A DNA stretch of 54,675 nucleotides from Alphaproteobacteria bacterium (lineage in GTDB: Bacteria; Pseudomonadota; Alphaproteobacteria; Pelagibacterales; Pelagibacteraceae). The stretch is from assembly GCA_016870175.1 (NCBI GenBank), contig VGCG01000004.1, positions 1-54,675 of the forward strand. Direction: 5' to 3'. The notes beneath the pieces were generated by a model, which worked only from the letters and a program-made list of their open reading frames with translations, did not search any database and was not told where the DNA came from. Numbering within the stretch: position 1 is the stretch's first letter; each line of letters opens with the position of its first letter. This document shows positions 45,901 through 54,675 of the stretch, in pieces. The translations under genes were made by a program, and so were the position numbers.

Positions 45901-47479
45901 ATTAAGACATTCGACACCTGGAGTAACTTTAATATCACCACCTCCTCATCATGACATTTATTCCATAGAAGATTTGGCCCAACTAATTTATGATTTAAAA
46001 CAAGTAAATCCAAAAGCTAGAATTGGAGTAAAATTAGTTGCATCATCAGGGATTGGTACAATTGCAGCCGGAGTAGCAAAAGCTAAAGCTGACATTATTT
46101 TAATTTCGGGTCATAATGGTGGAACAGGTGCATCACCAGTTACAAGTGTAAAGTATGCTGGGATTCCTTGGGAAATGGGACTAACTGAAACTAATCAAGT
46201 TTTAACTTTGAACAATTTAAGACACAAAGTAACTTTAAGAACTGACGGTGGTATTAAAACTGGAAGAGATGTTGTAATTGCAGCTATGATGGGGGCTGAG
46301 GAATATGGTGTAGCCACAACCGCTTTGGTGGCTATGGGGTGCATAATGGTTAGACAATGCCACTCAAATACATGCCCAGTTGGCGTATGTACTCAAGATG
46401 AAAAATTAAGAAAAAAATTTTCAGGCACTCCAGATAAAGTTGTTAATTTATTTTCATTCATAGCAACAGAGGTTAGAGAAATTTTGGCAAGACTAGGATT
46501 TAAATCTTTAAATGAAATTATTGGTAGAACAGATTTGCTAATGCAAGTAAATAAATCTTCTCAAAATTTTTATGATTTAGATCTAAATCCATTATTTGTT
46601 CAGGCAGATGCCGGTGGAAACAAAAGATTCTGTGAAAATAGAGAAATTAATTTTGTTCCAGATACTTTAGATGAAGGAATTTGGCCTGAGGTACAAAATG
46701 CATTGGATAATTCTCACAAACTAGAAAAAGAATTTTTAATTCAAAATTCTAATAGAGCTGTGGGAACTAGAATTTCTCATTATCTTTATAAAAAATATGG
46801 TCATGATAAACTAAAAGAAAATTCTTTAATTTTAAATTTTAAAGGCTCAGCTGGGCAATCATTTGGAGCCTTTTCTATAAAAGGTTTAAAACTTATTCTT
46901 AAGGGGGATGCCAATGATTATGTAGGCAAAGGTCTATCAGGCGCTACAATTTCTATTAAGTTGTCTGATGAAAGTAATTTAATTTCAAATGAGAATACTA
47001 TTATAGGAAATACAGTTCTTTATGGAGCAACATCTGGAAAATTATTTGCAGCCGGACAGGCTGGGGAAAGATTTGCAGTGAGAAATTCCGGAGCAATAAC
47101 TGTTATTGAGGGATGTGGCTCAAATGGGTGCGAATATATGACTGGGGGGACTGCAATAATTTTAGGAGAAGTTGGAGATAATTTTGCTGCTGGAATGACA
47201 GGAGGTATGGCATTTATTTATGACAAATCAAAGGATTTTGAAAAAAAAATAAATTCAGAGTCAGTGGTTTGGCAAAATATTGAAACGGATTATTGGATTA
47301 AATATCTTAAAGATTTGGTTATGGAGCATTTTTTAGAAACTGGCTCTAATCTATCTAAAAAAATTATTGAAAATTTTGACAGTGAAATAAATAATTTTAT
47401 TCAAGTATGTCCCAAAGAGATGATTGAAAAGTTAAAAAATCCAATTACTTTAAATAGCTTTATTAGAGAGGTAAGCTAA
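42974..47479 (+). CDS. gltB: Glutamate synthase large subunit
   Basis: GltB converts glutamine and 2-oxoglutarate to two glutamates. The 1501 residues hold the N-terminal glutamine amidotransferase domain; the catalytic Cys is in HDSCGVG at residue 26, so about 25 N-terminal residues must be removed to expose it, as in the E. coli enzyme. The FMN/synthase domain includes SGHNGGTGASPVTS and KTGRDVVIAAMMGAEEYG. The [3Fe-4S] site is CIMVRQCHSNTCPVGVC, and the C-terminal beta-helix carries the GxxxG-rich repeats (GATSGKLFAAGQAGERFAVRNSG). Overlaps gltD by one base; convergent with the hydrolase at 47476. Confidence 0.97.
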   Translation: MRNYRKNLELLKKNHIYSEEMEHDSCGVGLIASTEGKKSRKVVEYGIEALKAVWHRGAVDADGKTGDGAGIHVEIPKEFFIEKIEVTGHAYDTAEICVGMIFLPRNDYEAQENCKIIVESELIKNNFSIYGWRQVPINPKVLGQKAYQTMPEIIQVLFKSNDYELLNKELERKIYETRKKIENKAFQLSINNFYICSISSKSIIYKGMFLAEAISEFYLDLKDERFISRYAIFHQRFSTNTAPSWNLAQPFRALAHNGEINTFKGNKNWMKVHEQEMNSSLFQDIENLKPVIQQGASDSAALDNVFELLNISGKPAPLAKLMLIPDAWSKKSKTLAKDHQQLFNFLNSIMEPWDGPAAIAATDNEWVIVANDRNGLRPLRYSITKDKLLFAGSETGMIELNEKKILTKGRLGPGDVIGIRIEKGKLFSNKKIKDYLAKEFKKFSSQIIDLDDKLTISNEKNLFSGEDLRKRQHAFGISLEDLEFILHPMVEEAKEAVGSMGDDTPLAVLSDKYRPLHHFFRQNFSQVTNPPIDSLRENKVMSLKTRFGNLGNILDFDALTKKNIYVLNSPILSNSQFDKFINFFGKNSIIIDCTFLKDQNLFDAINKIQKESEIAVRQGISQLILSDKNLSESKLVIPMLLCVGAINSFLIKKKIRGYVSINVQSGEALDTHSFATLIGAGATTVNPYLAFDSLYQRHQKKLFDQYSFDECVERYIKSVNDGLLKIMSKMGISVLSSYRGGCNFETIGLSRTIVSDYFPGVISKISGIGLTGIEKKIRAIHKDAFEPSETILPIGGIYRYRKNGETHQYQGKLIHLLQSAVGSNSYDTYKKYVEGIYNLPPINLRDLINFRKKKLKLPVDISEVEPIESIMKRFGSGSMSHGALSKEAHETLAIAMNRIRGASCSGEGGEDEIRFKSSNGGDNANSRVKQIASARFGVTINYLNNCNEIEIKIAQGAKPGEGGQLPGFKVTEEIARLRHSTPGVTLISPPPHHDIYSIEDLAQLIYDLKQVNPKARIGVKLVASSGIGTIAAGVAKAKADIILISGHNGGTGASPVTSVKYAGIPWEMGLTETNQVLTLNNLRHKVTLRTDGGIKTGRDVVIAAMMGAEEYGVATTALVAMGCIMVRQCHSNTCPVGVCTQDEKLRKKFSGTPDKVVNLFSFIATEVREILARLGFKSLNEIIGRTDLLMQVNKSSQNFYDLDLNPLFVQADAGGNKRFCENREINFVPDTLDEGIWPEVQNALDNSHKLEKEFLIQNSNRAVGTRISHYLYKKYGHDKLKENSLILNFKGSAGQSFGAFSIKGLKLILKGDANDYVGKGLSGATISIKLSDESNLISNENTIIGNTVLYGATSGKLFAAGQAGERFAVRNSGAITVIEGCGSNGCEYMTGGTAIILGEVGDNFAAGMTGGMAFIYDKSKDFEKKINSESVVWQNIETDYWIKYLKDLVMEHFLETGSNLSKKIIENFDSEINNFIQVCPKEMIEKLKNPITLNSFIREVS

Positions 47480-48219
47480 ATAATTAAACTAAGCTCTTTC
47501 AATATAATATTCAGATTTTTTTTATTTGATAAACTATGGTCTCCATTTTTTATTATTACTAATTTTTTTTGAGCATTATTAAAAATTTTCAAAATTTTTT
47601 TTGAATACAATTTTGGTACTACTTTATCTTTATCTCCATGAATCATAACTACTTTAATGTTTTCATTAAATTTTTTATTAAAAATTTTATTTTGTTTTCC
47701 ATTTTTAATTAGTTGGTGAGTAATAGGATACTCATAATTTCCTTGCTTTAGATAATAAATTTTTTTTTGAATTATTGTTGATTTTATTTTCTTACTAAAT
47801 TTTCTCCACATTAAGTTTTCTAAAAATTCTGGTGCTGAGCCAATTCCCAAAAAACCTTTAATTTTTTTTTTAAAAAATTTAAATTGATTTAGTGCAATCC
47901 AAGCACCCATGCTTGATCCAACTAAAAAAAAATAGTTTTTTTTAACTACCTTTTTAATAAGCACGGTTGTTTCTTTGCTCCATTTAGAAATATTCCCATC
48001 TATAAATTTTCCTGAAGATTTGCCATGACCTGAATATTCCAGACTTAAAAAACCTAATTTATTTTTAATGGCAAAGTTTAAAAATGCTTTGGGCTTTTTC
48101 CCTTCTAGATTAGACATGAAGCCGTGTAAAAAAACTATATAAGGTGCGTTTTTTCTTATTTTTTTTATATACCTAATTTTCTTTAGTTTTGATATTTTCA
48201 AATAACTAAAGTTTATCAT
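47476..48219 (-). CDS. Alpha/beta-hydrolase fold protein
   Basis: The 247-residue hydrolase has HGFMSNLEGKK as the oxyanion segment, the nucleophile elbow GSSMGAW (Ser in GxSxG), HGDKDKVVP with the catalytic Asp and NGDHSLS with the His. The general layout matches serine-aminopeptidase/BAAT-like alpha/beta hydrolases of alphaproteobacteria. The substrate is unknown. No signal peptide is present. It is convergent with gltB (4-bp overlap) and divergent from the glycosyltransferase gene. Confidence 0.75.
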   Translation of the reverse strand: MINFSYLKISKLKKIRYIKKIRKNAPYIVFLHGFMSNLEGKKPKAFLNFAIKNKLGFLSLEYSGHGKSSGKFIDGNISKWSKETTVLIKKVVKKNYFFLVGSSMGAWIALNQFKFFKKKIKGFLGIGSAPEFLENLMWRKFSKKIKSTIIQKKIYYLKQGNYEYPITHQLIKNGKQNKIFNKKFNENIKVVMIHGDKDKVVPKLYSKKILKIFNNAQKKLVIIKNGDHSLSNKKNLNIILKELSLII

Positions 48220-48261
48220 AAGAGTTTATAAGCTTTCCTCATTATTATATAATTATAACAA

Positions 48262-49416
48262 ATGTCATCTAATTTAAAAGTTTTGCAAGTTATACCTAAA
48301 TTAGGATACGGAGGAGCAGAAACAGGCTGTTACGATATCGCACATTATCTTCCAGAAAATAATTGTGAGTCTTTTATCGCCACTAGTGGTGGCGAATTAC
48401 TCAAATTTATAGATAGAAAAAAAGTAAAAGTGATAAGGTTGCCCGTTCAGAGTAAAAACTTTTTGTTAATAATAATAAATATTTTCGCTCTATTGTTTGT
48501 AATTTTATTTTATAATATTTCGATTGTTCATGCTAGAAGTAGAGCGCCTGCATGGTCATGTTTAATAGCTTGTAAAATTACTGGTAGAAAATTTGTTACA
48601 ACTTTTCATGGAACCTATAATTTTAATAATAAATATAAAAAGTTTTATAACTCAGTTATGCTAAGATCTGATTTGATAATTGCTGGTTCCAATTTTATTT
48701 TTTCTCATATTAAAAATAACTATAATAATTATCTAAATAACAAAAAAAAATTTTTAGTAATTTTTAGAGGTATAAATGTTGATTACTTTGACCCAGCTAC
48801 AAAATTGGAAATTGATGAAAAAAAATTGTTAAAAAATTGGCAGATTAGTAAAGATAAAAAAATTATTTTATTGCCAGGAAGATTAACATCTTGGAAAGGA
48901 CAAGAAGTGTTTATTGACGCAATTAATCTTATAAATATCGAGTTGGGTTATGAGGCTTTTTATGGGGTTATTCTTGGAAGCGATCAAGGAAGAGATTTAT
49001 ATAAAAAAAAACTTATTAGACTTTCTGAAAAATACAGACTTACTAAACAACTAAAATTTATTGATCATTGTAAAGATATGGCTCTAGCATATAAAATTTC
49101 AGATATAGTGGTTTCAGCTTCAACTGAACCTGAGTCATTCGGAAGGGTTGCAGCAGAAGCTCAAGCAATGGAAAAACCAATAATTGCAAGTAATATTGGT
49201 GGTTCCAACGAAATAGTTATTGATGAAAAGACAGGATTTTTATTCGATTCAGGAAATGCAAAATCTTTAAGTAAAAAAATTTTGAAGGTGTTAAATTTGG
49301 ATCAAACATCATTGAAATTAATGGGAGTTGAGGGTAGAAAAAATGTCATTAAAAAATTTAATGTTGAAAAAATGTGTTTTTCTACTTATTCAGAATATAA
49401 AAAACTTTTAAATTAA
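48262..49416 (+). CDS. Glycosyltransferase family 4 (GT-B) protein
   Basis: The 384-residue GT-B protein has an N-terminal domain with IPKLGYGGAETGCYDIAHYL (donor-side glycine loop) and HARSRAPAWSCLIAC, and a C-terminal domain with LLPGRLTSWKGQEVFIDAI and the nucleotide-sugar-binding E-x7-E region STEPESFGRVAAEAQAMEKPIIASNIGGSNEIV. Such enzymes build surface glycans or LPS. The sugar and acceptor cannot be predicted. Its stop is directly followed by the ATG of thrS with no gap, so the two may be cotranscribed. No other glycan gene lies nearby. Confidence 0.88.
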   Translation: MSSNLKVLQVIPKLGYGGAETGCYDIAHYLPENNCESFIATSGGELLKFIDRKKVKVIRLPVQSKNFLLIIINIFALLFVILFYNISIVHARSRAPAWSCLIACKITGRKFVTTFHGTYNFNNKYKKFYNSVMLRSDLIIAGSNFIFSHIKNNYNNYLNNKKKFLVIFRGINVDYFDPATKLEIDEKKLLKNWQISKDKKIILLPGRLTSWKGQEVFIDAINLINIELGYEAFYGVILGSDQGRDLYKKKLIRLSEKYRLTKQLKFIDHCKDMALAYKISDIVVSASTEPESFGRVAAEAQAMEKPIIASNIGGSNEIVIDEKTGFLFDSGNAKSLSKKILKVLNLDQTSLKLMGVEGRKNVIKKFNVEKMCFSTYSEYKKLLN

Positions 49417-51327
49417 ATGCCAACAATAACCCTACCAGATGGAAAGAATATAAGATTTCTAGACAAAATTACAGGTTTGCAAATTGCAGAAAAAATAAGC
49501 AACTCTCTAGCCAAACAAGCCATTGTTATTAGCGTAGATGGTGTCCTTAAAGACTTAGATTATGTAATTGATAAGGATTGTTCTATAAAAATTTTTACTT
49601 CAAAAAATGAAGAAGGTCTTCAAACAATAAGACATGATACAGCTCATATTTTAGCAATGGCAGTTCAAGAATTATTTCCGGGCACACAGGTTACTATTGG
49701 TCCAGTAATAGAAAATGGTTTTTATTATGATTTTGCAAGAAAAGAACCATTCACAAAGGAAGATCTGATTAAAATTGAAAATAAGATGAGAGAAATTGTT
49801 GATAGAAATGAAATCACTAAAAGAGAGATTTGGGATAGAAATAAAGCTGTAAATCATTTTAAAAAAAAAGGGGAAATTTACAAGGCAGAATTAATTAGAG
49901 CTATTCCCGAGGACGAAGAAGTATCAATTTATTATCATGGCCAATGGCACGATCTTTGTCGAGGACCTCATTTACTTTCTACTGGAAAAATAGGAAAATA
50001 TTTTAAGTTAATGAAAGTTTCAGGAGCTTATTGGCGTGGTGACTCAAAAAATGAAATGTTGCAAAGAATTTATGGAACCAGTTGGGCGACTCAAAAAGAT
50101 TTAGATGAGTACTTAAAAAGAATTGAAGAGTCTGAGAAAAGAGATCATAGAAAATTAGGTAAAGAAATGGATCTGTTTCACTTTAGAGAAGAGAGTCCAG
50201 GCACTGTTTTTTGGCATGAAAAAGGATGGACACTTTTTCAAAAGTTAATTAATTATATGAGAAACAAACAAAATAATGCTGGTTATAAAGAAGTTAATAC
50301 TCCAGAAATCTTAGATAGAGAACTTTGGGAGAAATCTGGACATTGGGAAAAGTTTGGTGAACACATGTATACTTCAACCACGCCTGATGAAAAAGTTTTT
50401 GCAATAAAACCGATGAACTGTCCAGGTCATATTCAGGTCTTTAATCAGGGTTTAAAAAGTTATAGAGATTTGCCATTAAGAATATCAGAGTTTGGTAAGG
50501 TTCATAGATATGAACCATCAGGCTCACTTCATGGGCTTTTAAGAGTTCGTGGATTTACACAAGATGATGCCCATATTTTTTGCACTGAGGATCAAATTAC
50601 GAGTGAATGCCTAATAGTGACAAATTTAATTTTAGATATTTATAAAGAACTTGGATTTGAAAATGTAATTTTAAAATATTCTGATAGACCAGATTTAAGA
50701 GTTGGCAGTGATAGTATTTGGGAAAAAGCAGAATTAGCATTGTTAGATGCTGTTAAAGCATCGAAACTTGAATACACAGTCAATAAAGGTCAAGGCGCGT
50801 TTTATGGTCCTAAAATTGAATTTGTTTTAAGAGATGCTATTGGCAGAGATTGGCAATGTGGAACTCTACAAGTAGATTTAAATTTGCCAAGTAGATTAGA
50901 GGCTTCATATGTTGATAAAGATGGAATTAAAAAAGTACCAGTAATGCTTCATAGAGCTTTATTTGGATCTCTGGAGAGATTTATAGGAATTTTAATTGAA
51001 CATTATGCCGGTAAGTTTCCTTTTTGGATCTCACCGTTACAAACCGTGGTAATTCCTGTTACTGAAGATTTTAATGATTATGCTTCAGAAGTATCAAAAA
51101 AAATAAGACATGTCGGAATTAGTTCAATTGCAGATACAAAAAAACATAACCTAAATTATAAAATTAGAGACCATTCGCAAGCGAAAATACCTCTTTTGTT
51201 AATTTGCGGTAAAAAAGAAGTTGACAGTAACTCAGTAACTATTAGAAGATTGGACTCAAATGATCATCAAAATATGAATTTAGACGTTTTCTTACAAACC
51301 TTCTCTGCTTTAAATAAAGTATCTTAG
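49417..51327 (+). CDS. thrS: Threonyl-tRNA synthetase
   Basis: ThrS charges tRNA-Thr. The 636 residues give the family layout: TGS domain at the N-terminus (MPTITLPDGKNIRFLDKITGLQIAEKI), the editing/SAD domain with RHDTAHILAMAVQELFP and HDLCRGPHLLSTGKIGKYFKL, then the class II core with SEFGKVHRYEPSGSLHGLLRVRGFTQDDAHIFC (motif 2) and VPVMLHRALFGSLERFIGILIEHYAG (motif 3). CPGHIQVF contains the zinc-binding Cys. The anticodon-binding domain closes the protein. It is followed 6 bp later by infC, the conserved thrS-infC order. Confidence 0.98.
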   Translation: MPTITLPDGKNIRFLDKITGLQIAEKISNSLAKQAIVISVDGVLKDLDYVIDKDCSIKIFTSKNEEGLQTIRHDTAHILAMAVQELFPGTQVTIGPVIENGFYYDFARKEPFTKEDLIKIENKMREIVDRNEITKREIWDRNKAVNHFKKKGEIYKAELIRAIPEDEEVSIYYHGQWHDLCRGPHLLSTGKIGKYFKLMKVSGAYWRGDSKNEMLQRIYGTSWATQKDLDEYLKRIEESEKRDHRKLGKEMDLFHFREESPGTVFWHEKGWTLFQKLINYMRNKQNNAGYKEVNTPEILDRELWEKSGHWEKFGEHMYTSTTPDEKVFAIKPMNCPGHIQVFNQGLKSYRDLPLRISEFGKVHRYEPSGSLHGLLRVRGFTQDDAHIFCTEDQITSECLIVTNLILDIYKELGFENVILKYSDRPDLRVGSDSIWEKAELALLDAVKASKLEYTVNKGQGAFYGPKIEFVLRDAIGRDWQCGTLQVDLNLPSRLEASYVDKDGIKKVPVMLHRALFGSLERFIGILIEHYAGKFPFWISPLQTVVIPVTEDFNDYASEVSKKIRHVGISSIADTKKHNLNYKIRDHSQAKIPLLLICGKKEVDSNSVTIRRLDSNDHQNMNLDVFLQTFSALNKVS

Positions 51328-51333
51328 ACATAA

Positions 51334-51879
51334 GTGGTAGATTTCAAGCAAAATAATTTTCAAAAAAAAACTTTAGATAGAAGTCCTAAATCTAATAATA
51401 GAATTACATCTCCGGAAGTTCAAGTAATTGGTAGTGAAGGACAAAACCTTGGAATAATAAATACTAACGAAGCTATTTCTATGGCAAAAAATTTAGGACT
51501 AGATTTAATTGAGATTTCACCAAATACAAATCCACCAGTATGTAAAATAATGGATATGGGAAAGTTTAAATATGATGCACAAAAAAAAGCCAATCTTGCA
51601 AAAAAAAAACAAAAAATTGTTCTTTTAAAAGAAATAAAAATGAGACCAGTCACCGAAACCCACGACTATGAATTTAAAGTTAAAAATGCAAAAAAATTTA
51701 TTTCTAAAGGTGATAAGGTAAAATTTACCATTAAATTTAAAGGTCGTGAACTTCAGCACTCATATTTAGGTAATGAGTTGATGAATAAGATTAAAGAAGA
51801 TATGAAAGATATTGGAAAGGTGGAATTACATCCCAAATTTGATGGTAAGCAAATGATCATGGTAATTCAACCTTTATAA
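51334..51879 (+). CDS. infC: Translation initiation factor IF-3
   Basis: IF-3 binds the 30S subunit, prevents premature joining and checks initiator codon-tRNA pairing. The 181 residues show ITSPEVQVIGSEGQNLGIINTNEAISMAKNLGLDLIEISPNTNPPVCKIMDMGKFKYD and KIVLLKEIKMRPVTETHDYEFKVKNAKKFI, the IF-3 signature. I start at GTG (51334), 6 bp after thrS; there is an N-terminal stretch of about 30 Lys/Asn-rich residues before the domain. In E. coli the start is AUU, a rare codon used for autoregulation; whether GTG plays a similar part is unknown. Confidence 0.96.
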   Translation: MVDFKQNNFQKKTLDRSPKSNNRITSPEVQVIGSEGQNLGIINTNEAISMAKNLGLDLIEISPNTNPPVCKIMDMGKFKYDAQKKANLAKKKQKIVLLKEIKMRPVTETHDYEFKVKNAKKFISKGDKVKFTIKFKGRELQHSYLGNELMNKIKEDMKDIGKVELHPKFDGKQMIMVIQPL

Positions 51880-51932
51880 GTCTTATTAGAGGTTGTAAAA
51901 TTATACTAATCTTTGTATAACACCGCACAATT

Positions 51933-52139
51933 ATGCCAAAACTTAAAACAAAAAGTTCAGCAAAAAAAAGATTTAAAATATCCGCCACAGGCAAAGTAAT
52001 GAGTGCCCAAGCTGGTAAAAGACACGGAATGATTAAAAGATCAAATAAGCAAATAAGAAATTTAAGAGGCACCACTACGCTTTCAAAACAAGATGGAAAA
52101 ATTGTTAAATCGTATATGCCATATAATTTAAGAGGTTAA
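51933..52139 (+). CDS. rpmI: 50S ribosomal protein L35
   Basis: L35 is a small basic protein of the large subunit. The 68 residues begin [33 protein letters not shown], the family signature. It follows infC by 53 bp and precedes rplT by one base, the conserved infC-rpmI-rplT order. In E. coli, L20 represses this operon through an mRNA pseudoknot; the short spacer here was not found to hold a clear one. Confidence 0.96.
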   Translation: MPKLKTKSSAKKRFKISATGKVMSAQAGKRHGMIKRSNKQIRNLRGTTTLSKQDGKIVKSYMPYNLRG

Positions 52140-52140
52140 A

Positions 52141-52497
52141 ATGGCAAGAGTAAAAAGAGGTGTAACTAGTCGAGCAAAGCATAAAAAAGTTTTAAAAGCT
52201 GTCAAAGGTCAATGGGGCAGAAGAAAAAATACTATCAGAGTTGCAAAGCAAGCTATGGAAAAGGCTATGCAATATGCTTACAGAGATCGAAGAACTAAAA
52301 AAAGACATTTTAAATCATTATGGATTCAAAGGATAAATGCGGGCGTAAGAGCAGAAGGATTAACTTATTCAAAATTCATTAATGGTCTTAGTAAGTGCGG
52401 TATAACCATTGATAGAAAAGTATTAGCAGAAATAGCATACGATAATCCAGAGGCCTTTAAAACTATCGTGCAAAAAGCCCAATCAGCTTTAAATTAA
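52141..52497 (+). CDS. rplT: 50S ribosomal protein L20
   Basis: L20 binds 23S rRNA early in 50S assembly and in other bacteria represses its own operon. The 118 residues start [51 protein letters not shown], unmistakable for L20, followed by [24 protein letters not shown]. It ends 43 bp before pheS. The intervening DNA contains an inverted repeat (TCTTCAC 52498-52504, GTGAAGA 52520-52526). Confidence 0.97.
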   Translation: MARVKRGVTSRAKHKKVLKAVKGQWGRRKNTIRVAKQAMEKAMQYAYRDRRTKKRHFKSLWIQRINAGVRAEGLTYSKFINGLSKCGITIDRKVLAEIAYDNPEAFKTIVQKAQSALN

Positions 52498-52526
52498 TCT
52501 TCACTATTGTTTTTATTTGGTGAAGA
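52498..52526 (+). promoter_or_regulatory. 7-bp inverted repeat between rplT and pheS
   Basis: TCTTCAC (52498-52504) and GTGAAGA (52520-52526) are exact reverse complements around a 15-nt T-rich loop, starting directly after the rplT stop and ending 14 bp before pheS. No U-tract follows, so it is not a simple terminator. It could stabilise mRNA or affect pheS expression. Confidence 0.3.
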
Positions 52527-52540
52527 AATAATCTGCATTT

Positions 52541-53608
52541 ATGACAGATATTAAAAAAATTAGAGATGAATATTTAAATAAATTAAAACAAAATTTAGAA
52601 CTTCATGAAGTTAATCAAATCAAAACAGATTTATTCGGAAAAAATGGTTTAATTTCATCCCAATTTAAAAAAATTAATTTAATTGCAGAAGCAGAAAGAA
52701 AAGATTTTGCATCTAATTTAAATATTATAAAAAGTGAACTTCAAGATTTAATTAATTTTAAAATAAATGAAATTGGAACTAGTCAAATTAATAAAAAATT
52801 AGATAAAGAAAAGATAGATATAACTTTACCAGAAAGACCTTTTATTCTGGGAAAAATTCATCCGGTATCACAAACTATTGATGAAATTTCATCTATTTTT
52901 TCAGAAATAGGCTTTAGCGTTGAAGAGGGGCCAGATGTTGAAAATGAATATAATAATTTTACAGCTCTTAATACTCCAGACAATCATCCTGCAAGGGACT
53001 TACATGATACTTTTTATTTGGCCGAAAATAAAGAAAGATTATTAAGGACTCATACTTCACCAGTTCAAATCAGAACTATGTTAAAAGATAAACCTCCATT
53101 TAAAATTATAGCTCCGGGCAGAACTTATAGATCTGATAGCGATCAAACACACTCGCCAATGTTTCATCAGGTTGAAGGATTGCATATTGATGAAAAAATA
53201 AACATGGGTCATTTAAAGGGTTGTTTAAATTATTTTATAAAAGAATTTTTTGAAGTTAAAAATATTAAGATGAGATTTAGACCAAGCCACTTTCCTTTCA
53301 CTGAACCTTCAGCAGAGGTAGACATTGGATATGAATTAAAAGATGGGAAAATAGTAATTGGTGAAGGCGATAAATGGTTAGAAATATTAGGTTGTGGAAT
53401 GGTCCATCCAAATGTTCTTAAAAATGTTAATGTAAATTCTATTAAATACCAAGGGTATGCTTTTGGAATTGGTATTGATCGTTTAGCAATGCTTAAATAT
53501 GGCATTAATGATTTAAGGGCTTTTTTCGAATGTGATTACAGGTGGTTAAATCATTTTGGATTTGATCCTCTGGATGTTCCAAGCAATTACAGAGGCATAA
53601 GTAGATGA
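52541..53608 (+). CDS. pheS: Phenylalanyl-tRNA synthetase alpha subunit
   Basis: PheS is the catalytic subunit of the (alpha-beta)2 enzyme that charges tRNA-Phe. The 355 residues have an N-terminal coiled coil, then the class II core with [20 protein letters not shown] and [14 protein letters not shown], and motif 2 around [44 protein letters not shown] and [22 protein letters not shown] (motif 3) complete the active site. The start is at 52541. Its stop TGA overlaps the pheT ATG (ATGA), so the subunits are translationally coupled. Confidence 0.97.
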   Translation: MTDIKKIRDEYLNKLKQNLELHEVNQIKTDLFGKNGLISSQFKKINLIAEAERKDFASNLNIIKSELQDLINFKINEIGTSQINKKLDKEKIDITLPERPFILGKIHPVSQTIDEISSIFSEIGFSVEEGPDVENEYNNFTALNTPDNHPARDLHDTFYLAENKERLLRTHTSPVQIRTMLKDKPPFKIIAPGRTYRSDSDQTHSPMFHQVEGLHIDEKINMGHLKGCLNYFIKEFFEVKNIKMRFRPSHFPFTEPSAEVDIGYELKDGKIVIGEGDKWLEILGCGMVHPNVLKNVNVNSIKYQGYAFGIGIDRLAMLKYGINDLRAFFECDYRWLNHFGFDPLDVPSNYRGISR

Positions 53609-54675
53609 AAATAACTTTTAATTGGATAAAAGATCATTTGAAAACCAATCAAACCGAAAGCAAATTACTAGAAAGGTTAACTAATATTGGACTAGAAGTT
53701 GAGTCGATAACTAACACTGCTAAAGGTTTAGAAAAATTTTTAGTTGCAAAAATATTAAAAGCCGAAAAGCATCCTAATGGTGATAGACTAAAAGTTTGCG
53801 ATGTTGATATTGGGAATGATCAAGTAATAAAAGTTGTTTGTGGCGCATTAAATGCTAGAGATGGTTTATTAACTATCTATGCTCTACCAGGTGCAATAAT
53901 TCCAAAAACTAAAATGAAATTAGAAATTTCCAAAATTAGAGGTGTAACCTCTTATGGAATGCTTTGTTCTGAAGCTGAATTAAATCTATCAAATGAAAGT
54001 GAAGGAATTATAGAATTGGTTAAAGAAAATTTTGATAAGAAAGTTGGTCAATCATATTTTCAAAAAATGAATGCTAATTTAATTGATTTATCAATTACAA
54101 CAAATAGACCTGATTGTTTGGGAGTAAGAGGAATAGCAAGGGATTTAGCAGCAAGTGGTTTTGGAGAATTAAATCAATTAAAAAATGAAAAATTAAGCTC
54201 TCAACTTAAACAAAAAATTAAGGTTAAAATTACCAAAGAAGATAATCAAGGATGTACAGTATTTGGAAGTTGCTTAATTTCTAATGTTAAAAATACTGAA
54301 AGTCCAAAATGGTTAAAAGAAAAAATTATCTCAATTGGACAAAAACCTATATCTGCAATCGTAGATATAACTAACTATGTAATGTTTGATCTCAATCGAC
54401 CTCTTCACTCTTATGATGCTGATAATATCAAAAAAAATATTATTGTTAGAAATTCAAAAAAAGGTGAAACCTTTATAGCTCTTGATAATAAAGAATACAA
54501 ACTACAAGATGATATGTGCGTTATTTCTGATGAGAGTGGAGTCCTTGGTTTAGGAGGTATAATCGGAGGTACTAGGACCGCTACAACATTTGATACAAAA
54601 AATGTTTTAATTGAGTCTGCTTATTTTCTGCCTAGATCAATAAGAAAAACTTCAAAACTATTAAACATTGATACT
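53605..54675 (+). CDS. pheT: Phenylalanyl-tRNA synthetase beta subunit, N-terminal part (runs off the right edge)
   Basis: The visible part is 357 of about 800 codons, open to the window end without a stop. It begins [16 protein letters not shown], followed by the tRNA-binding (EMAP/OB) domain [26 protein letters not shown] and the VVCGALNAR element near residues 90-100. [11 protein letters not shown] and the B3/4 editing domain ([27 protein letters not shown], then [25 protein letters not shown]) match PheT. The start overlaps the pheS stop by 4 bp. Truncation is due to the window edge only. Confidence 0.95.
   Translation, partial: MKITFNWIKDHLKTNQTESKLLERLTNIGLEVESITNTAKGLEKFLVAKILKAEKHPNGDRLKVCDVDIGNDQVIKVVCGALNARDGLLTIYALPGAIIPKTKMKLEISKIRGVTSYGMLCSEAELNLSNESEGIIELVKENFDKKVGQSYFQKMNANLIDLSITTNRPDCLGVRGIARDLAASGFGELNQLKNEKLSSQLKQKIKVKITKEDNQGCTVFGSCLISNVKNTESPKWLKEKIISIGQKPISAIVDITNYVMFDLNRPLHSYDADNIKKNIIVRNSKKGETFIALDNKEYKLQDDMCVISDESGVLGLGGIIGGTRTATTFDTKNVLIESAYFLPRSIRKTSKLLNIDT

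Overview
This window is a piece of a streamlined, A+T-rich (about 70% by eye) alphaproteobacterial chromosome, most likely from the SAR11 clade (Pelagibacterales, marine, free-living). The reasons are the gene set and order (Irr-type Fur regulator divergent from fabA; Coq7, UbiE and UbiB; an fdxA/CarD/Suv3-helicase cluster; rpsT before dnaA), the Lys/Asn/Ile-rich proteins, the many 1-4 bp start/stop overlaps and the near absence of spacer DNA. The clade assignment is inference; no rRNA is present to confirm it. No insertion sequence, prophage, CRISPR array or rRNA was seen.

Layout. 1-5639: translation/RNA operon nusA(partial)-infB-rbfA-rpsO-pnp, without truB at its usual place. 5740-8257 (minus): fatty-acid genes fabA-fabB-fabI, divergent from an irr-like regulator (8340). 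8828-11643: katG plus a 2-oxoglutarate hydroxylase-like gene. Two near-identical 17-bp Irr-box-like sites lie before irr and before katG. 11647-16771 (minus): tight operon ubiE-ubiB-coaBC-dut-thiF/moeB-like-SH3 protein. 16803-20841: mutM, rpsT, dnaA, dnaN, with a repeat-rich 340-bp spacer before dnaA. 20838-24285 (minus): argH-lptM-lysA, then plsC. 24310-27937: small redox, hydrolase, HNH, Coq7, DsbB and DedA-like genes. 28000-29791: tRNA-Leu(CAA) and an acyl-CoA synthetase.

29896-30090 is a compact transcription unit (promoter, leader hairpin, Shine-Dalgarno, 17-codon Lys/Arg-rich ORF, strong terminator) that no standard family explains. 30089-34093 (minus): Suv3-like helicase, TerB-like protein, 7Fe ferredoxin and a CarD-like factor with a long basic N-terminal tail. 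34322-34928: PaaI-type thioesterase and tRNA-Arg(ACG). 35210-39503: pyruvate dehydrogenase aceE-aceF, where E1 unusually carries its own N-terminal lipoyl domain. 39528-41176: EamA exporter and UppP. 41177-41534: a spacer that can fold into a long 6S-like rod. 41535-47479: glutamate synthase gltD-gltB. 47476-49416: an alpha/beta hydrolase and a glycosyltransferase. 49417-54675: thrS-infC-rpmI-rplT-pheS-pheT(partial).

Most genes are housekeeping. The points most worth checking are the lipoyl-AceE fusion, the Irr-box pair linking irr to katG, the 17-residue basic peptide unit, and the rod-like RNA candidate before gltD.
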